Shown: in pieces, positions 34,398 through 43,313 of the stretch | How positions within the stretch are numbered: the stretch's first letter is position 1 | Layout of the letters: the number at the start of each line of letters is the position of its first letter | DNA from: Candidatus Limosilactobacillus merdigallinarum | Lineage (GTDB): Bacteria; Bacillota; Bacilli; Lactobacillales; Lactobacillaceae | Assembly (NCBI GenBank): GCA_019114515.1 | Contig: DXFH01000002.1 | Coordinates: 103,266-167,265 of the forward strand | DNA: 64,000 nt | Direction: 5' to 3' | Position numbers and translations under genes: made by a program | Notes under the pieces: generated by a model | Database searches by the model: none | What the model saw: only the letters and a program-made list of their open reading frames with translations | What the model was told of the DNA's origin: nothing

Positions 34398-34907
34398 TTA
34401 CTTCAAGTTTAACTTTGTTGCTTCGCGTTCCAGCTTTTGACCAATCCGCTTCCGAAATGGTGAGAAGAACTCATTTTCAGCTTCGTAGTCATCGACTAAA
34501 GAGACAAGCAAACTCTCCATATACCGGGGCACAGCCAAAGTAGCACCAAACATATGCTTCAAAATGATATCTTTTTCCTTATCATTCAATTTGGTAATCT
34601 TCTCTGCATTGCGCAATGCTACCCGTGGGTGAATAAAAGCATGCGTGCCCAAATCGAACTTCGTCTTCCGCCAATCATAATAGAACAAGTCATGCAATAA
34701 TCCTGCCCGCGCGGTACTCTTGTAATCTAAATGCATGCGTTTAGTGATCCGGTAACTATCATATGAAACGGCGATCGAATGCTGCAAGCGATTGGAGTGG
34801 TGGTGTTGCGTAAACTCCGACAAGCGCTGCACTGCCGGCTGGTCCAACAAATCTTGCACGATCGCTACGTATTCAGGGTCGTGTTTCCATTCATCCTTCG
34901 TCCGCAT
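34398..34907 (-). CDS. HD-domain metal-dependent phosphohydrolase, unknown substrate
   Basis: A 169-aa protein with HD-superfamily residues: HHHSNRLQHSIAVSYDSYR (metal His), LLHDLFYYDW (the HD pair), and FIHPRVALRN (third His). It resembles small stand-alone HD proteins common in lactic acid bacteria; the substrate is not known. ATG with AAAGAGG. It is 21 bases upstream of the HxlR gene and may be cotranscribed with it. Confidence 0.88.
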   Translation of the reverse strand: MRTKDEWKHDPEYVAIVQDLLDQPAVQRLSEFTQHHHSNRLQHSIAVSYDSYRITKRMHLDYKSTARAGLLHDLFYYDWRKTKFDLGTHAFIHPRVALRNAEKITKLNDKEKDIILKHMFGATLAVPRYMESLLVSLVDDYEAENEFFSPFRKRIGQKLEREATKLNLK

Positions 34908-34995
34908 TTACATCACTGCCTCTTTCCTATTTTGATTTAATTTTACCGTATTCCAACGCAAAAAGGAATAATTTTGCTTGTTAATTGTAAGTGTT

Positions 34996-35769
34996 TTACA
35001 AACGATTTAACTGGAACATTAAAATCCCTGCCGACACGGCCACGTTCAATGATTCCGCTTGTCCCCGCATTGGAATATATAGGTTATCCGTGGTTTCTTG
35101 TAACAAGTCATGATCCATCCCATGGCCTTCGTTACCCATAATCAGGGCAAAATCAGCTCCTGGCTGAACGTCACGGAAGTTCTTGGCTTGCGGGTTCAAT
35201 TCCGAGCCATAGACTGGCAAACCAGCCTCTTTAAAATCAGCAATCCATTTCTTCAAATCGCCATCAACTAGTTGCAAATGAAACTGGCTGCCCTGCATTG
35301 ACCGCACGACTTTTGGATTGAAGAAATCAGCAGTCTGATAACTAGCCACTACTCCCCGAAAACCAGCAGCATCCGCTGTCCGAACCATCGTTCCTACGTT
35401 GCCAGGATCTTGAATCCGATCAAGGAAAAGCCATGCACCATGCAGCCGATCAGCTGGCAATTGGTGGGCATCAGGCAATTCAACAACTGCTGCAATTCCC
35501 TGGGGAGTTTCTGAATCGACAATGTCTTTCATGATCGCAGGGGTGACTTCGAAGACCTCGTCAAACAGTGCTACAATGTCTGCATGACGATCCAATTCAT
35601 CAGCAATCCCAATTAAAGTCAATAATTTCTGATTGCTATGGCTGGCTTCCATTACTAAATGCCAGCCGTCCAATAGGTAAGTGTGCGACTTTTTGCGACC
35701 CTTTTTGGTTTGTAATTTTTTCCAATCCTTAACTCGCTGGTTGTGGATGGAAGTAATCTTTTCTCTCAT
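34996..35769 (-). CDS. TrmH/SpoU-family RNA 2'-O-methyltransferase (YsgA-like)
   Basis: A SPOUT-fold enzyme that methylates ribose 2'-OH of tRNA or rRNA. The about 257-aa protein has an N-terminal substrate-binding domain (about 1-95) and the knot motifs LDRIQDPGNVGTMVRTADAAG, IMGNEGHGM, and IPMRGQAESLNVAVSAGI. ATG 35769 follows GAGGTG; a GTG at 35778 lies in that site. It is divergent from acyP. In Bacillus the homologue ysgA sits next to pheS. The RNA target is not shown. Confidence 0.93.
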   Translation of the reverse strand: MREKITSIHNQRVKDWKKLQTKKGRKKSHTYLLDGWHLVMEASHSNQKLLTLIGIADELDRHADIVALFDEVFEVTPAIMKDIVDSETPQGIAAVVELPDAHQLPADRLHGAWLFLDRIQDPGNVGTMVRTADAAGFRGVVASYQTADFFNPKVVRSMQGSQFHLQLVDGDLKKWIADFKEAGLPVYGSELNPQAKNFRDVQPGADFALIMGNEGHGMDHDLLQETTDNLYIPMRGQAESLNVAVSAGILMFQLNRL

Positions 35770-35832
35770 TCTGTTCACCTCGTCGCGCTAATTATACCAT
35801 TGTCGATTCAATCCTAAGTGGAGGGTTTTAGT

Positions 35833-36114
35833 ATGATTAATTACCATATTCTGGTTTCCGGCGTCGTGCAAGGTGTCGGTTTTCGCTGGTCAACTTATCA
35901 ACTAGCTAAACAACTGGGATTAACTGGCTTCGTTAAAAATCTGCCTAATGGTCAGGTATATATTGAAGCCCAGGGCCCCAGCAAAAACATGCACCAACTT
36001 GTCCGTGCGCTTAAGGATGGGTCCATCGCCCCTTATGCGCGGATCGAACATTACGAAGTGACACCGGCCAATTTAAGTGACTATGCGAACTTTTCAATCA
36101 GTACTGATTGGTAG
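35833..36114 (+). CDS. acyP: Acylphosphatase
   Basis: Hydrolyses acyl phosphates. The 93-aa protein has catalytic Arg18 in VQGVGFR and catalytic Asn36 in GFVKNLPNG, and the ferredoxin-like fold is complete. ATG 35833 follows GGAGGG; an upstream in-frame GTG is inside that site. It stands between a divergent TrmH-type gene and yidC. Confidence 0.95.
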   Translation: MINYHILVSGVVQGVGFRWSTYQLAKQLGLTGFVKNLPNGQVYIEAQGPSKNMHQLVRALKDGSIAPYARIEHYEVTPANLSDYANFSISTDW

Positions 36115-36186
36115 AGTTACTAGCATTTCAGACTGTTTTAGAGTATTATTTAACAGATACTTTTGAAAAAAGGATGAATTAAAACA

Positions 36187-37167
36187 ATGAATAAAAAAAG
36201 AGGACTAACTCTCGCTAGCTTAGGCCTAGCTGCCGCTATTTTAAGTGGGTGTTCATCCAAGCAAGCCATGATGAGTACAAAAGCGCCTACTCATGGGATC
36301 TATGGCTGGATTAATACCTACCTTGGTATTCCAATGCAGCACTTAATGGAATGGCTAGCTAGCCACTTAGGAAATAACTACGGATGGGCAATCATTGCGA
36401 TCGTAGTCATTGTGCGACTGATCTTACTCCCAGTAATGATGAGTCAGATGAAAAAGTCGACTATGATGCAAGAAAAGATGGCAATGGTGCAACCACAGAT
36501 TCGCTCACTGCAAGCGCAATTAAAGCAGGCGAAAACACCCGAAGAACAAGCGGAAGTCAACCGCTCCATGATGCGTCTGTACCGTGACAATAACATCAGC
36601 ATGACCGGCGGTATCGGCTGCTTTCCACTACTGATTCAATTGCCAATCTTCACCGGCCTGTACGATGCCATTCGCTACTCACCGGATCTTTTCAATGCAC
36701 AGTTCATGGGCATCCACTTAGGGCAACCAAGCATCGTCTTGGCCATCCTGTCATTTGTTGCTTACTTAGCACAAAGCTGGCTGTCCTTAGTGGGACTACC
36801 TGATAGTCAGAAGAAACAAATGCGGGCCATGATGATCTTTAGTCCGCTGATGATCTTCTTCATCTGTATGTCATCTTCGGCTGGTTTAGGACTGTACTTC
36901 TTCATTGGTGGGATCTTTGCTATCCTGCAAACTTGGCTAATCAATGCTTATCGGCCACGTCTGAAGAAACAGATCCAAGAAGAAGCAAAGCAACACCCAG
37001 TTAAGCCAGTAACGATTGCTAAACCAAAGCAAACAACGGCACAAGATAATTATTCCGCAAATGTTGCCCAGCTTAAGGGGAATGTTAATCATCAGAAGCG
37101 TAATCAAGGCAACCAGCGCAATGCCGGGAAACAACGAAATGCTGGTAAGCAGCATCACCATCCATAA
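36187..37167 (+). CDS. yidC: Membrane protein insertase YidC (lipoprotein form)
   Basis: YidC/Oxa1 inserts membrane proteins with or without SecYEG. The 326-aa precursor has a lipoprotein signal peptide with lipobox LSGC (Cys22). It has five membrane helices and the polar groove Arg in IVVIVRLILLPVMM. A cytoplasmic coiled hairpin follows (KMAMVQPQIRSLQAQLKQA), and a long basic tail ends in repeats NQRNAGKQRNAGKQHHHP, which may contact ribosomes. This is the Gram-positive YidC2-like tail type; a second paralogue is usual in Firmicutes but is not here. Confidence 0.95.
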   Translation: MNKKRGLTLASLGLAAAILSGCSSKQAMMSTKAPTHGIYGWINTYLGIPMQHLMEWLASHLGNNYGWAIIAIVVIVRLILLPVMMSQMKKSTMMQEKMAMVQPQIRSLQAQLKQAKTPEEQAEVNRSMMRLYRDNNISMTGGIGCFPLLIQLPIFTGLYDAIRYSPDLFNAQFMGIHLGQPSIVLAILSFVAYLAQSWLSLVGLPDSQKKQMRAMMIFSPLMIFFICMSSSAGLGLYFFIGGIFAILQTWLINAYRPRLKKQIQEEAKQHPVKPVTIAKPKQTTAQDNYSANVAQLKGNVNHQKRNQGNQRNAGKQRNAGKQHHHP

Positions 37168-37182
37168 CAACACTAATTAATA

Positions 37183-37222
37183 AAATCGCCAGTATTTCCG
37201 ATCCGGATGCTGGCGATTTTTG
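37183..37222 (+). terminator. Terminator of yidC
   Basis: AAAATCGCCAGTAT and ATGCTGGCGATTTTTG form a stem with T5. A TATAAT follows at 37223, a possible -10 for the deformylase gene. Confidence 0.85.
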
Positions 37223-37263
37223 TATAATGAAAGCACTAATTATTTTTGCGGAGGCAAACAAGT

Positions 37264-37674
37264 ATGATTCGTCCGATTCAACACGACCCTATGTTTCTGA
37301 GTCAAAAAAGTGAGCCAGCAACTAAAGCTGACTTACAAGTAGGTCGTGACCTGTTAGATACCTTTCAAGATCATCGCAAGAATTGTATTGGGATGGCAGC
37401 CAATATGATCGGCCAGCTGAAAGATATTATTGTAATTGACTATATCCCACAGCCTTTATTGATATTTAACCCCCAAATCGTGCAACAAGCCTCCCCATAC
37501 CAAACTAGTGAGGGCTGCTTGAGTTTAAAAGGACAGCGCCCCACTACCCGTTTTCATAAAATAACTGTGAAGTTCGATGATCAAGAATTCAAGCCACAGC
37601 GGCTAACACTTACCGACCTTTACGCTGAGATTGTTCAACACGAAATTGACCACTGTAATGGCGTATTGATCTAG
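37264..37674 (+). CDS. Peptide deformylase-family protein, short variant
   Basis: Deformylases remove the N-formyl group from nascent proteins. The 136-aa protein keeps motif 2 EGCLSL (metal Cys) and motif 3 QHEIDH (two metal His and the catalytic Glu). In motif 1, CIGMAANMIG, the usual Gln that steadies the transition state is Met. It is shorter than the main Lactobacillus enzyme (about 185 aa), so it is a second, divergent copy with uncertain activity. ATG 37264 follows GGAGG. Confidence 0.85.
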   Translation: MIRPIQHDPMFLSQKSEPATKADLQVGRDLLDTFQDHRKNCIGMAANMIGQLKDIIVIDYIPQPLLIFNPQIVQQASPYQTSEGCLSLKGQRPTTRFHKITVKFDDQEFKPQRLTLTDLYAEIVQHEIDHCNGVLI

Positions 37675-37710
37675 TTCAAAGTGACCACCAAATCAGCGAG
37701 GCAAAATTAA

Positions 37711-37862
37711 GGGAGTGTGACAGAAGTCGTTTACGACTTCGTCTTCACACCCCCGCGAGCACAAATAGAGGTCCAGAGTTCGGCTTTTGCCGGACTTTGG
37801 ACCTCATTTGTGTACCGCGTTGTACGCTTTTAATCTATGTAGATGGACTTATGTCACAGCCC
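37711..37862. repeat. 152-bp palindromic element with terminal inverted repeats (MITE-like)
   Basis: The ends GGGAGTGTGACAGAAGTC (37711-37728) and GACTTATGTCACAGCCC (37846-37862) are inverted repeats of each other with few mismatches. Inside is a long palindrome: the arm 37761-37784 (ACAAATAGAGGTCC onward) pairs with 37789-37811 around a TTTT loop. The left end can instead fold locally (GTGTGA/TCACAC enclosing GAAGTCG/CGACTTC). It lies between convergent genes, ending four bases before the kinase stop codon. There is no open frame. Such non-coding elements may be mobilised in trans; no second copy was seen in this window. Confidence 0.75.
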
Positions 37863-37866
37863 TATT

Positions 37867-39357
37867 CTATTCATTCTTCTGATTTACGTCTTTAGCAATC
37901 GGGATCGTGATCCGAAAGACTGATCCGGATACTACCTGACTCTCGACGGTAATCGTACCGTGGTAACTTTCTACGAGACGTTTAGCAATGGACAGGCCTA
38001 AGCCGTTGCCGCCACTTTTCCGACTCCGCGCCTTATCCACTCGGTAGAAGCGATCAAAGACCCGGTCCAGTTGATCAGGAGAAATCCCCTCACCAAAGTC
38101 TTGGACCCCAATTTCAGCTGAATCGAAATTCCGCGAAAGGGAAAGGTGGATTTCCTTGCGGTTAGTTGAGTATTTGACGGCGTTATCACACAAGATAACT
38201 AAAATCTGCTCTAAGTGGTCGCGATAGATTTTAATGTCAATATCTTTACGCAAGTCATCATCCAATATAAAGACAAAGTCAGGATGAATCATCTTGAAAT
38301 TATCAAAGACCTGCTTAACTACCTCGCGGACATTGGTAGTCGCATCATGGTAATTCAAATTAGCTTGTTCGGCACGCGACAAATCAAGCATCTCTTTGAC
38401 TAGGTTATTCATCCGGTGCGTTTCTGCCAAAGAGGCTTTAATCGACTCATTAAGGATCTTGGGATCATCTTTACCCCACCGATCCAACATTTCCATATGT
38501 CCTTGGATAATGGCTACTGGCGTCCGCAATTCATGCGAAACATCACCCACAAATTGCGACTGGGCATCAATATAACGCTGCGTCTGATCCAGCATCTCAT
38601 TAAACAGGTGCGACATTTCGCTTAACTCATCGTTGCGGTCAGTTTCTGGCACCCGCACATCCGTGGTCGGATCCTGCGTAACGATGGCCATGGCTGACTG
38701 CAGGTCGTTGATGGGCCGTAATAAGAACCATGACAAGAAGTAACCAATTAAGCCGCTGAAGACAAAGACTACACACAGTGCCATCAACATGACTAACATG
38801 AGCCGATGATAAAGGTCATGGTAATTATTTAACTGGTTTTCTACTTGGAGGTAGCCAATGCGGTGACCATGGCTGTTATCAACCGGCATTCGTCCGAACA
38901 TCACACGGTGTTTTGGTCCCCGCACCAAGCTGATGCTAGAGCGTTGCGGGTTCACAAATGGACGCAAAGGTTTGTCAGTAGCGAAAATCAATTTACCCTT
39001 CCGGTCATACACGAAGAAATTGAGTCGCGAATTGCTTAATCCTTGCAGTAATGGCCGGTGATATACCGAGGTACTGTATTTGTGCTCTGGTTTAGCGAAA
39101 GCCTCTTTTGCTAATGCCTGGTGAACGTTGTCCTTGGTGAGTGGTGCATCAATGTCCTTAAGCCGCTGACTGATAACAGTCATTTCATGATCCATCGTCG
39201 ACTGTTCTTGATTGAGCAGATCATGGGTAAAAAAGCTAAAAATAGCTACGATCACCACGATGGAAACCAACAAGGTGCCAATAGCAGTCCCCAAAGCCCA
39301 CTTGAGCTTCAACGACATGAAACGCTTGGTTGGTTTTTTCGTTGTTGTTTCTGGCAT
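37867..39357 (-). CDS. Sensor histidine kinase (ArlS-like)
   Basis: This 496-aa membrane kinase has two membrane helices (about 20-42 and 185-212) flanking an extracellular sensor region. A HAMP domain (about 210-265) and HisKA with His275 in DVSHELRTP follow. The HATPase domain has DNAVKYS, DFGEGI and GNGLGLS. The N-terminal MSLKLKWALGTAIGT and pairing with an OmpR-type regulator resemble ArlRS of Firmicutes. The signal is unknown. It follows its regulator by 25 bases. Confidence 0.93.
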   Translation of the reverse strand: MPETTTKKPTKRFMSLKLKWALGTAIGTLLVSIVVIVAIFSFFTHDLLNQEQSTMDHEMTVISQRLKDIDAPLTKDNVHQALAKEAFAKPEHKYSTSVYHRPLLQGLSNSRLNFFVYDRKGKLIFATDKPLRPFVNPQRSSISLVRGPKHRVMFGRMPVDNSHGHRIGYLQVENQLNNYHDLYHRLMLVMLMALCVVFVFSGLIGYFLSWFLLRPINDLQSAMAIVTQDPTTDVRVPETDRNDELSEMSHLFNEMLDQTQRYIDAQSQFVGDVSHELRTPVAIIQGHMEMLDRWGKDDPKILNESIKASLAETHRMNNLVKEMLDLSRAEQANLNYHDATTNVREVVKQVFDNFKMIHPDFVFILDDDLRKDIDIKIYRDHLEQILVILCDNAVKYSTNRKEIHLSLSRNFDSAEIGVQDFGEGISPDQLDRVFDRFYRVDKARSRKSGGNGLGLSIAKRLVESYHGTITVESQVVSGSVFRITIPIAKDVNQKNE

Positions 39358-39382
39358 AAGGAACCCTTCTATTTATTAAAGC

Positions 39383-40069
39383 TTAGGAACGAATAACGTA
39401 GCCGGTCCCACGAACGGTTTGAATATAGCTCTTTTCGCCGGGACGGTCGATCTTATTACGTAAGTAACGAATATAAACATCGACCACGTTAGTTTCGACT
39501 TTCGAATCATAACCCCATACTTTGCTCAAAAGGTCCTTACGTGACATAACCACATTAATATTCTCCATCAAAATGAGAAGTAATTCATATTCACGCTTGG
39601 TCAGGTTAATTGTTTCATCACCACGACGTACTACCCGATTTTCTTTTTCGATCGTCAGGTCTTCGTAAGTTACCGTAGTTTGGTGGGTCGTATTGTTGCC
39701 ATCCTCAATATTAATTCGCCGCAACAATGCACGAACTCGTGCTAACAATTCTTCAATGGCAAATGGCTTAACGATGTAATCATCTGCCCCATGATCCAGT
39801 CCCGATACCCGATCGATGACTGAATCACGCGCGGTCATGATAATAATCGGCGTATCCTTTACTTCACGAACTCGTCGAGCAACTTCAATCCCATTCAATT
39901 CCGGAAGCATAAGGTCCAGCAGAATCACATCAAAGTCTTGGTTCAATGCTGCTTCTAAGCCAGCGCGACCATCTAATTCTACATCCGTTTCATATCCCTC
40001 GTGTTTCAATTCGAGCTCCACAAAACGGGCCAGGTTCTCTTCATCTTCAATAACCAAAATCCGACTCAT
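39383..40069 (-). CDS. OmpR-family response regulator (ArlR-like)
   Basis: The 228-aa protein has a receiver domain with phospho-acceptor Asp52 in [14 protein letters not shown], acidic pocket EDEEN at 8-12, conserved Thr in IIMTARD and Lys in DDYIVKPF. A linker leads to a winged-helix DNA-binding domain ending with [13 protein letters not shown] and [10 protein letters not shown]. It starts at ATG with GAAAGGTG and is the first gene of the two-gene unit. ArlR similarity is by pattern; the regulon is not deducible. Confidence 0.94.
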   Translation of the reverse strand: MSRILVIEDEENLARFVELELKHEGYETDVELDGRAGLEAALNQDFDVILLDLMLPELNGIEVARRVREVKDTPIIIMTARDSVIDRVSGLDHGADDYIVKPFAIEELLARVRALLRRINIEDGNNTTHQTTVTYEDLTIEKENRVVRRGDETINLTKREYELLLILMENINVVMSRKDLLSKVWGYDSKVETNVVDVYIRYLRNKIDRPGEKSYIQTVRGTGYVIRS

Positions 40070-40152
40070 TTGCGTTCACCTTTCAATTTTAACAATATTA
40101 GTAAATCATTCCTAGTTTATCATAAAAATTTCATTGAGAACTGATGAAAAAA

Positions 40153-40198
40153 TAAAAAAACTTTCCCAGGTCCGGCGCCTAGAGGAAAGCTTTTTTAA
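40153..40198 (-). terminator. Terminator after rpmF
   Basis: Minus strand: AAAGCTTTCCTC and GGGAAAGTTTTTTT bound a long hairpin with a GGCGCC core and T7 tail. Confidence 0.85.
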
Positions 40199-40211
40199 AA
40201 AATGTGATAAA

Positions 40212-40394
40212 TTAGTTGTTGCTCTTGGCAATAACTTCCTTACCATCGTAGTAACCACAGTTTGGGCAAACCATGTGTGACTTACGAAGTTCACCACAGT
40301 TTGGACATGGTGCTAAGCCAGGAACAGCCAACTTAATGTGTCCCCGACGGTTACGCTTACGAGTCTTTGATGTCTTCCGTGCTGGTACAGCCAT
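40212..40394 (-). CDS. rpmF: 50S ribosomal protein L32
   Basis: A 60-aa L32: [19 protein letters not shown], then the zinc ribbon [20 protein letters not shown] with two CxxC pairs. ATG 40394 follows GGAGG by eight bases; the in-frame GTG at 40403 is within the ribosome site. It follows yceD by 51 bases. Confidence 0.97.
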   Translation of the reverse strand: MAVPARKTSKTRKRNRRGHIKLAVPGLAPCPNCGELRKSHMVCPNCGYYDGKEVIAKSNN

Positions 40395-40445
40395 GTTTGA
40401 CACCTCCTTAAAATAAATTATCCACTAGTGGCTTTTAACCGTTCG

Positions 40446-40997
40446 CTAATTGTGGTCATCCTGATCAGGAAATAATTGTTTGAGTTTAGCGAGACGTGGA
40501 TCAACACTTTGATTTTTCTGCTCCGTATGAGTCTGCTCATCAATTACCTGCCAACCCTTGCCAGCGGGAAATTTTTGACCAGCCTTCTCTTTTGCAGAAA
40601 GAACTTTGGTTGGAATCTGCTCATAGATATTTTCAACCAGTGCATTGTCAAAATCAATCATCGTCTGATCATTTTCTAAGACAAACACTAATTCATCGTC
40701 GTCATATAATGCACGGTGATCAGGATCAGCCGTGTAATTTTCGACGAAGGTAAAATCGAGCGGTAATTCAACCTCAGTTAATGAACGCGTGGAAGGAACC
40801 GTCAGCTTAGTCTGCACGCGAACGACTATCGTCGCATCGCCATTGTGATAAGTAACGTCTCCTTTTACACGCACACCCGTAACATCCAGAATCTCTTCTG
40901 GAAAGCGGGTCGTTAAGGGTGCTTTCAGATCAAAAGTACTATCGATATGAAGTGGCTCCCGGGAATACCGGTGCAACTCAGATAACGACCATTTCAC
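40446..40997 (-). CDS. yceD: YceD family protein (DUF177), large-subunit rRNA accumulation protein
   Basis: YceD promotes 23S rRNA accumulation in characterised bacteria and plants, and is nearly always next to rpmF. The 183-aa protein starts MKWSLSELHRYSREPLHID, with a beta-rich core (LTTRFPEEILDVTGVRVKGD) and the LPLDFTFVENY stretch. The usual conserved Cys residues are absent, as in many lactic acid bacteria. GTG start with AGGAGG. Confidence 0.92.
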   Translation of the reverse strand: MKWSLSELHRYSREPLHIDSTFDLKAPLTTRFPEEILDVTGVRVKGDVTYHNGDATIVVRVQTKLTVPSTRSLTEVELPLDFTFVENYTADPDHRALYDDDELVFVLENDQTMIDFDNALVENIYEQIPTKVLSAKEKAGQKFPAGKGWQVIDEQTHTEQKNQSVDPRLAKLKQLFPDQDDHN

Positions 40998-41052
40998 AGT
41001 ACTAGCCTCCTAATTGCAACGTGCCTAATTATACTCAACCGCATGTGGAATG

Positions 41053-42207
41053 TCAACGGTCTTTACTTGACAGCTCCATAATTGGTGCACGTTTAAGGTC
41101 CTGTTCGTCATTGGTAAAGTTTTGGTAGAGTTTACCTGCCCGGTAATCCAGGTCTAATAAACCATTATGCAAAGTCTGATCAACCTTAGTGATAAGTGGC
41201 AAAGACAAGTCCTTTTTTACTTGATGCAAATATGCTTGGCCGCGTTGATTAAAACCAAGCAGCCGAATATACGGATGCTTAATCGTCCAATCAACCTGGT
41301 CTTGCGTTGCTTCTAAGCATAGGTACAGAAAAAGACGCAATAAATGGGCGTATGTATAGCGCTTCGTTTTAGCCTGATGCATTAGGCTCTTGAAATCCAG
41401 GCTGCGACTGGCAGCTTGCTTCAGCCTATTCTCCAGTCCTTCAGCCATCGAGTAAGTTTTAGCAAGCTGACTAGCAGGAGCTTGGATAAGATGATTGCGT
41501 AAAATCATAAACAGCTGGTCCATTGCTGGCACCTGCTGTAAGTCTTTAAGCAGTGACCAAGTAGTTGCCGGCACCGCCTGCTTTACCAATGCATCATTAC
41601 CTTTAACTAAAGCTTCGCGAATGGCACTGGCACTCGCAATATGTCCATTGATGTGCAGATCATGATAGTCACTGCCCCGTCGCTGAATTGCGTGTAAATG
41701 CAGCGGCCACTTTTCATGAATTACTTTCTTGTAATAGGTAAATGCCAAAATATCGTTGGGATCGCGTAGGCTATGCCCCGTAACTGCTTCTAGCTGTTGA
41801 TTAAACTGAGTAGCATAAGTCTGATCATAATTTTGAAAGGCGGCCTGTTGAAATTGCTTTTCTGCTGCTACTAGCGCTGCAAAATCCCATTCTGGATGTT
41901 CAGCGCCAAAGACCAAGTCGCTTATTTGTAGGTCATGCAAAATAGTTAACGCACCATTGGCAAAGCGATCGGCCGGTTGGACCACAAACACTAGGGGCAG
42001 TTCAACGACTAAATCGGCCCCATTCAATAATGCCATCCGCGTACGTGTCCACTTATCTATTACGGCCGGTTCACCACGCTGGGTAAAATTGCCACTCATT
42101 ACCACAACAACTGCATCTGCTCTTGATAGACGCTTGGCCGCCTGTAGATGGTGCAAGTGGCCATTATGGAAAGGATTGTATTCAGCTATTAGTCCTACTG
42201 CACGCAT
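41053..42207 (-). CDS. tmcAL: tRNA(Met) cytidine acetate ligase (TmcAL)
   Basis: TmcAL (YlbM) makes N4-acetylcytidine at the wobble base of elongator tRNA-Met from acetate and ATP. The 384-aa protein starts MRAVGLIAEYNPFHNGH, containing the nucleotidyltransferase HxGH motif (HNGH), and has SGNFTQRGEPAVIDKWTRT and FGAEHPE. ATG 42207 overlaps the stop of the methyltransferase gene (TGATG). The order ylbM-yceD-rpmF is as in Bacillus. Confidence 0.95.
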   Translation of the reverse strand: MRAVGLIAEYNPFHNGHLHHLQAAKRLSRADAVVVVMSGNFTQRGEPAVIDKWTRTRMALLNGADLVVELPLVFVVQPADRFANGALTILHDLQISDLVFGAEHPEWDFAALVAAEKQFQQAAFQNYDQTYATQFNQQLEAVTGHSLRDPNDILAFTYYKKVIHEKWPLHLHAIQRRGSDYHDLHINGHIASASAIREALVKGNDALVKQAVPATTWSLLKDLQQVPAMDQLFMILRNHLIQAPASQLAKTYSMAEGLENRLKQAASRSLDFKSLMHQAKTKRYTYAHLLRLFLYLCLEATQDQVDWTIKHPYIRLLGFNQRGQAYLHQVKKDLSLPLITKVDQTLHNGLLDLDYRAGKLYQNFTNDEQDLKRAPIMELSSKDR

Positions 42208-42953
42208 CAGTCCACCTTCTGACATTCAAAGAACCAGCGCGTGGTCTTATCGCTAATAGGATGCTGACCAAAATCGCTCGTAATAACAGGCTTATTAAAA
42301 CCAGCACTTTGAACTGCCTGAGTTACCGATGCAAGTCCATAAGCACGTTCAAAATGCGTTTCAGTGCCCCGCCGATAGAGGCCATTATTTTGACGGTAGA
42401 AAAACGTCAGATCATGAATTACGCCATGAGGCACATCATCATACTGATAGCTGGACCACATAAAGGCTCGTTGACCATCTGGATCTTCGTAATTATACAT
42501 ATAGCCTGGATAAACAACATCCGTTTGATAAGGCGTGATCATATCAAACAGGAACTTACCGCCTATACGTAAATGCTGATAAACCTGCTGCATGCTTTCA
42601 GTTACCTGGTCAATATTTTCCAGGTAGTTCAAAGAGTCGGCAAAACAGGTAACCAAATCGTATTGTCCTAAACCCTTTAAGTCCGTCATATCGGCGCAAA
42701 CCAGTTTTAAAGGCACCTGAGATGCATCTGCATGAGCTTGTGCCAGCGTGAGCATATCCTCTGAAAAATCCAGATCGCAAACACTGTAACCCTTTTGCGC
42801 AAGAAGTACACCCAGCCGGCCAGCACCGCCTGCTAGATCAAGCACCTGTTTAGTATTTTCGGAGCGATGTTTTTCAACATAATTTGCCCATTCTTCATAC
42901 AAGTGCTCATCAAACAGGTCATCGTAAAATTGCGCAAACGATTGGTAAATCAT
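42207..42953 (-). CDS. Class I SAM-dependent methyltransferase (YqeM-like)
   Basis: A 248-aa soluble protein with SAM-binding motif VLDLAGGAGRLGVLLAQKGY (motif I, with AGGAGR), CDLDFSEDMLTLA (motif II) and YDLVTCFADSLNYL. The position after rsfS matches Bacillus yqeM. The substrate is unknown. Its start follows the rsfS stop with no gap, so translation is coupled. Confidence 0.92.
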   Translation of the reverse strand: MIYQSFAQFYDDLFDEHLYEEWANYVEKHRSENTKQVLDLAGGAGRLGVLLAQKGYSVCDLDFSEDMLTLAQAHADASQVPLKLVCADMTDLKGLGQYDLVTCFADSLNYLENIDQVTESMQQVYQHLRIGGKFLFDMITPYQTDVVYPGYMYNYEDPDGQRAFMWSSYQYDDVPHGVIHDLTFFYRQNNGLYRRGTETHFERAYGLASVTQAVQSAGFNKPVITSDFGQHPISDKTTRWFFECQKVD

Positions 42954-43310
42954 TTAATCTTTGACCCACTGATCAATCTTTGCCAATGGGGCATCGGACC
43001 ACAATTTCTCCAAATTGTAAAAGTGCCGGGTCTCATCACGAAAGACGTGGACTACCACATCGCCTAAATCAATCAGTACCCAGCGGGCCTCACGCTTACC
43101 TTCAATACTGCCAATATTGACACCATTTTCATGTGCTTTTTCAACAATGGCGTTAACAATGGCTTGTACTTGCCGGTTAGAGCCCCCTGTCATCACCACA
43201 AAGTAATCGGCCATTGGGCTTAATTGATCCACCTTCAGGGCAACGATATCTTCTGCCCGGCGGCCATCCGCAGCCTTCACAACCATTTCCAATAATTGTT
43301 TGCTATCCAT
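42954..43310 (-). CDS. rsfS: Ribosome silencing factor RsfS
   Basis: RsfS binds L14 and blocks subunit joining when nutrients are scarce. The 118-aa protein has the family core IVALKVDQLSPMADYFVVM, GGSNRQVQAIVNAI, and EGKREARWVLIDLGDVVVHVF. ATG 43310 is preferred over the adjoining TTG. It follows yqeK immediately. Confidence 0.95.
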   Translation of the reverse strand: MDSKQLLEMVVKAADGRRAEDIVALKVDQLSPMADYFVVMTGGSNRQVQAIVNAIVEKAHENGVNIGSIEGKREARWVLIDLGDVVVHVFRDETRHFYNLEKLWSDAPLAKIDQWVKD

Positions 43311-43313
43311 CAA

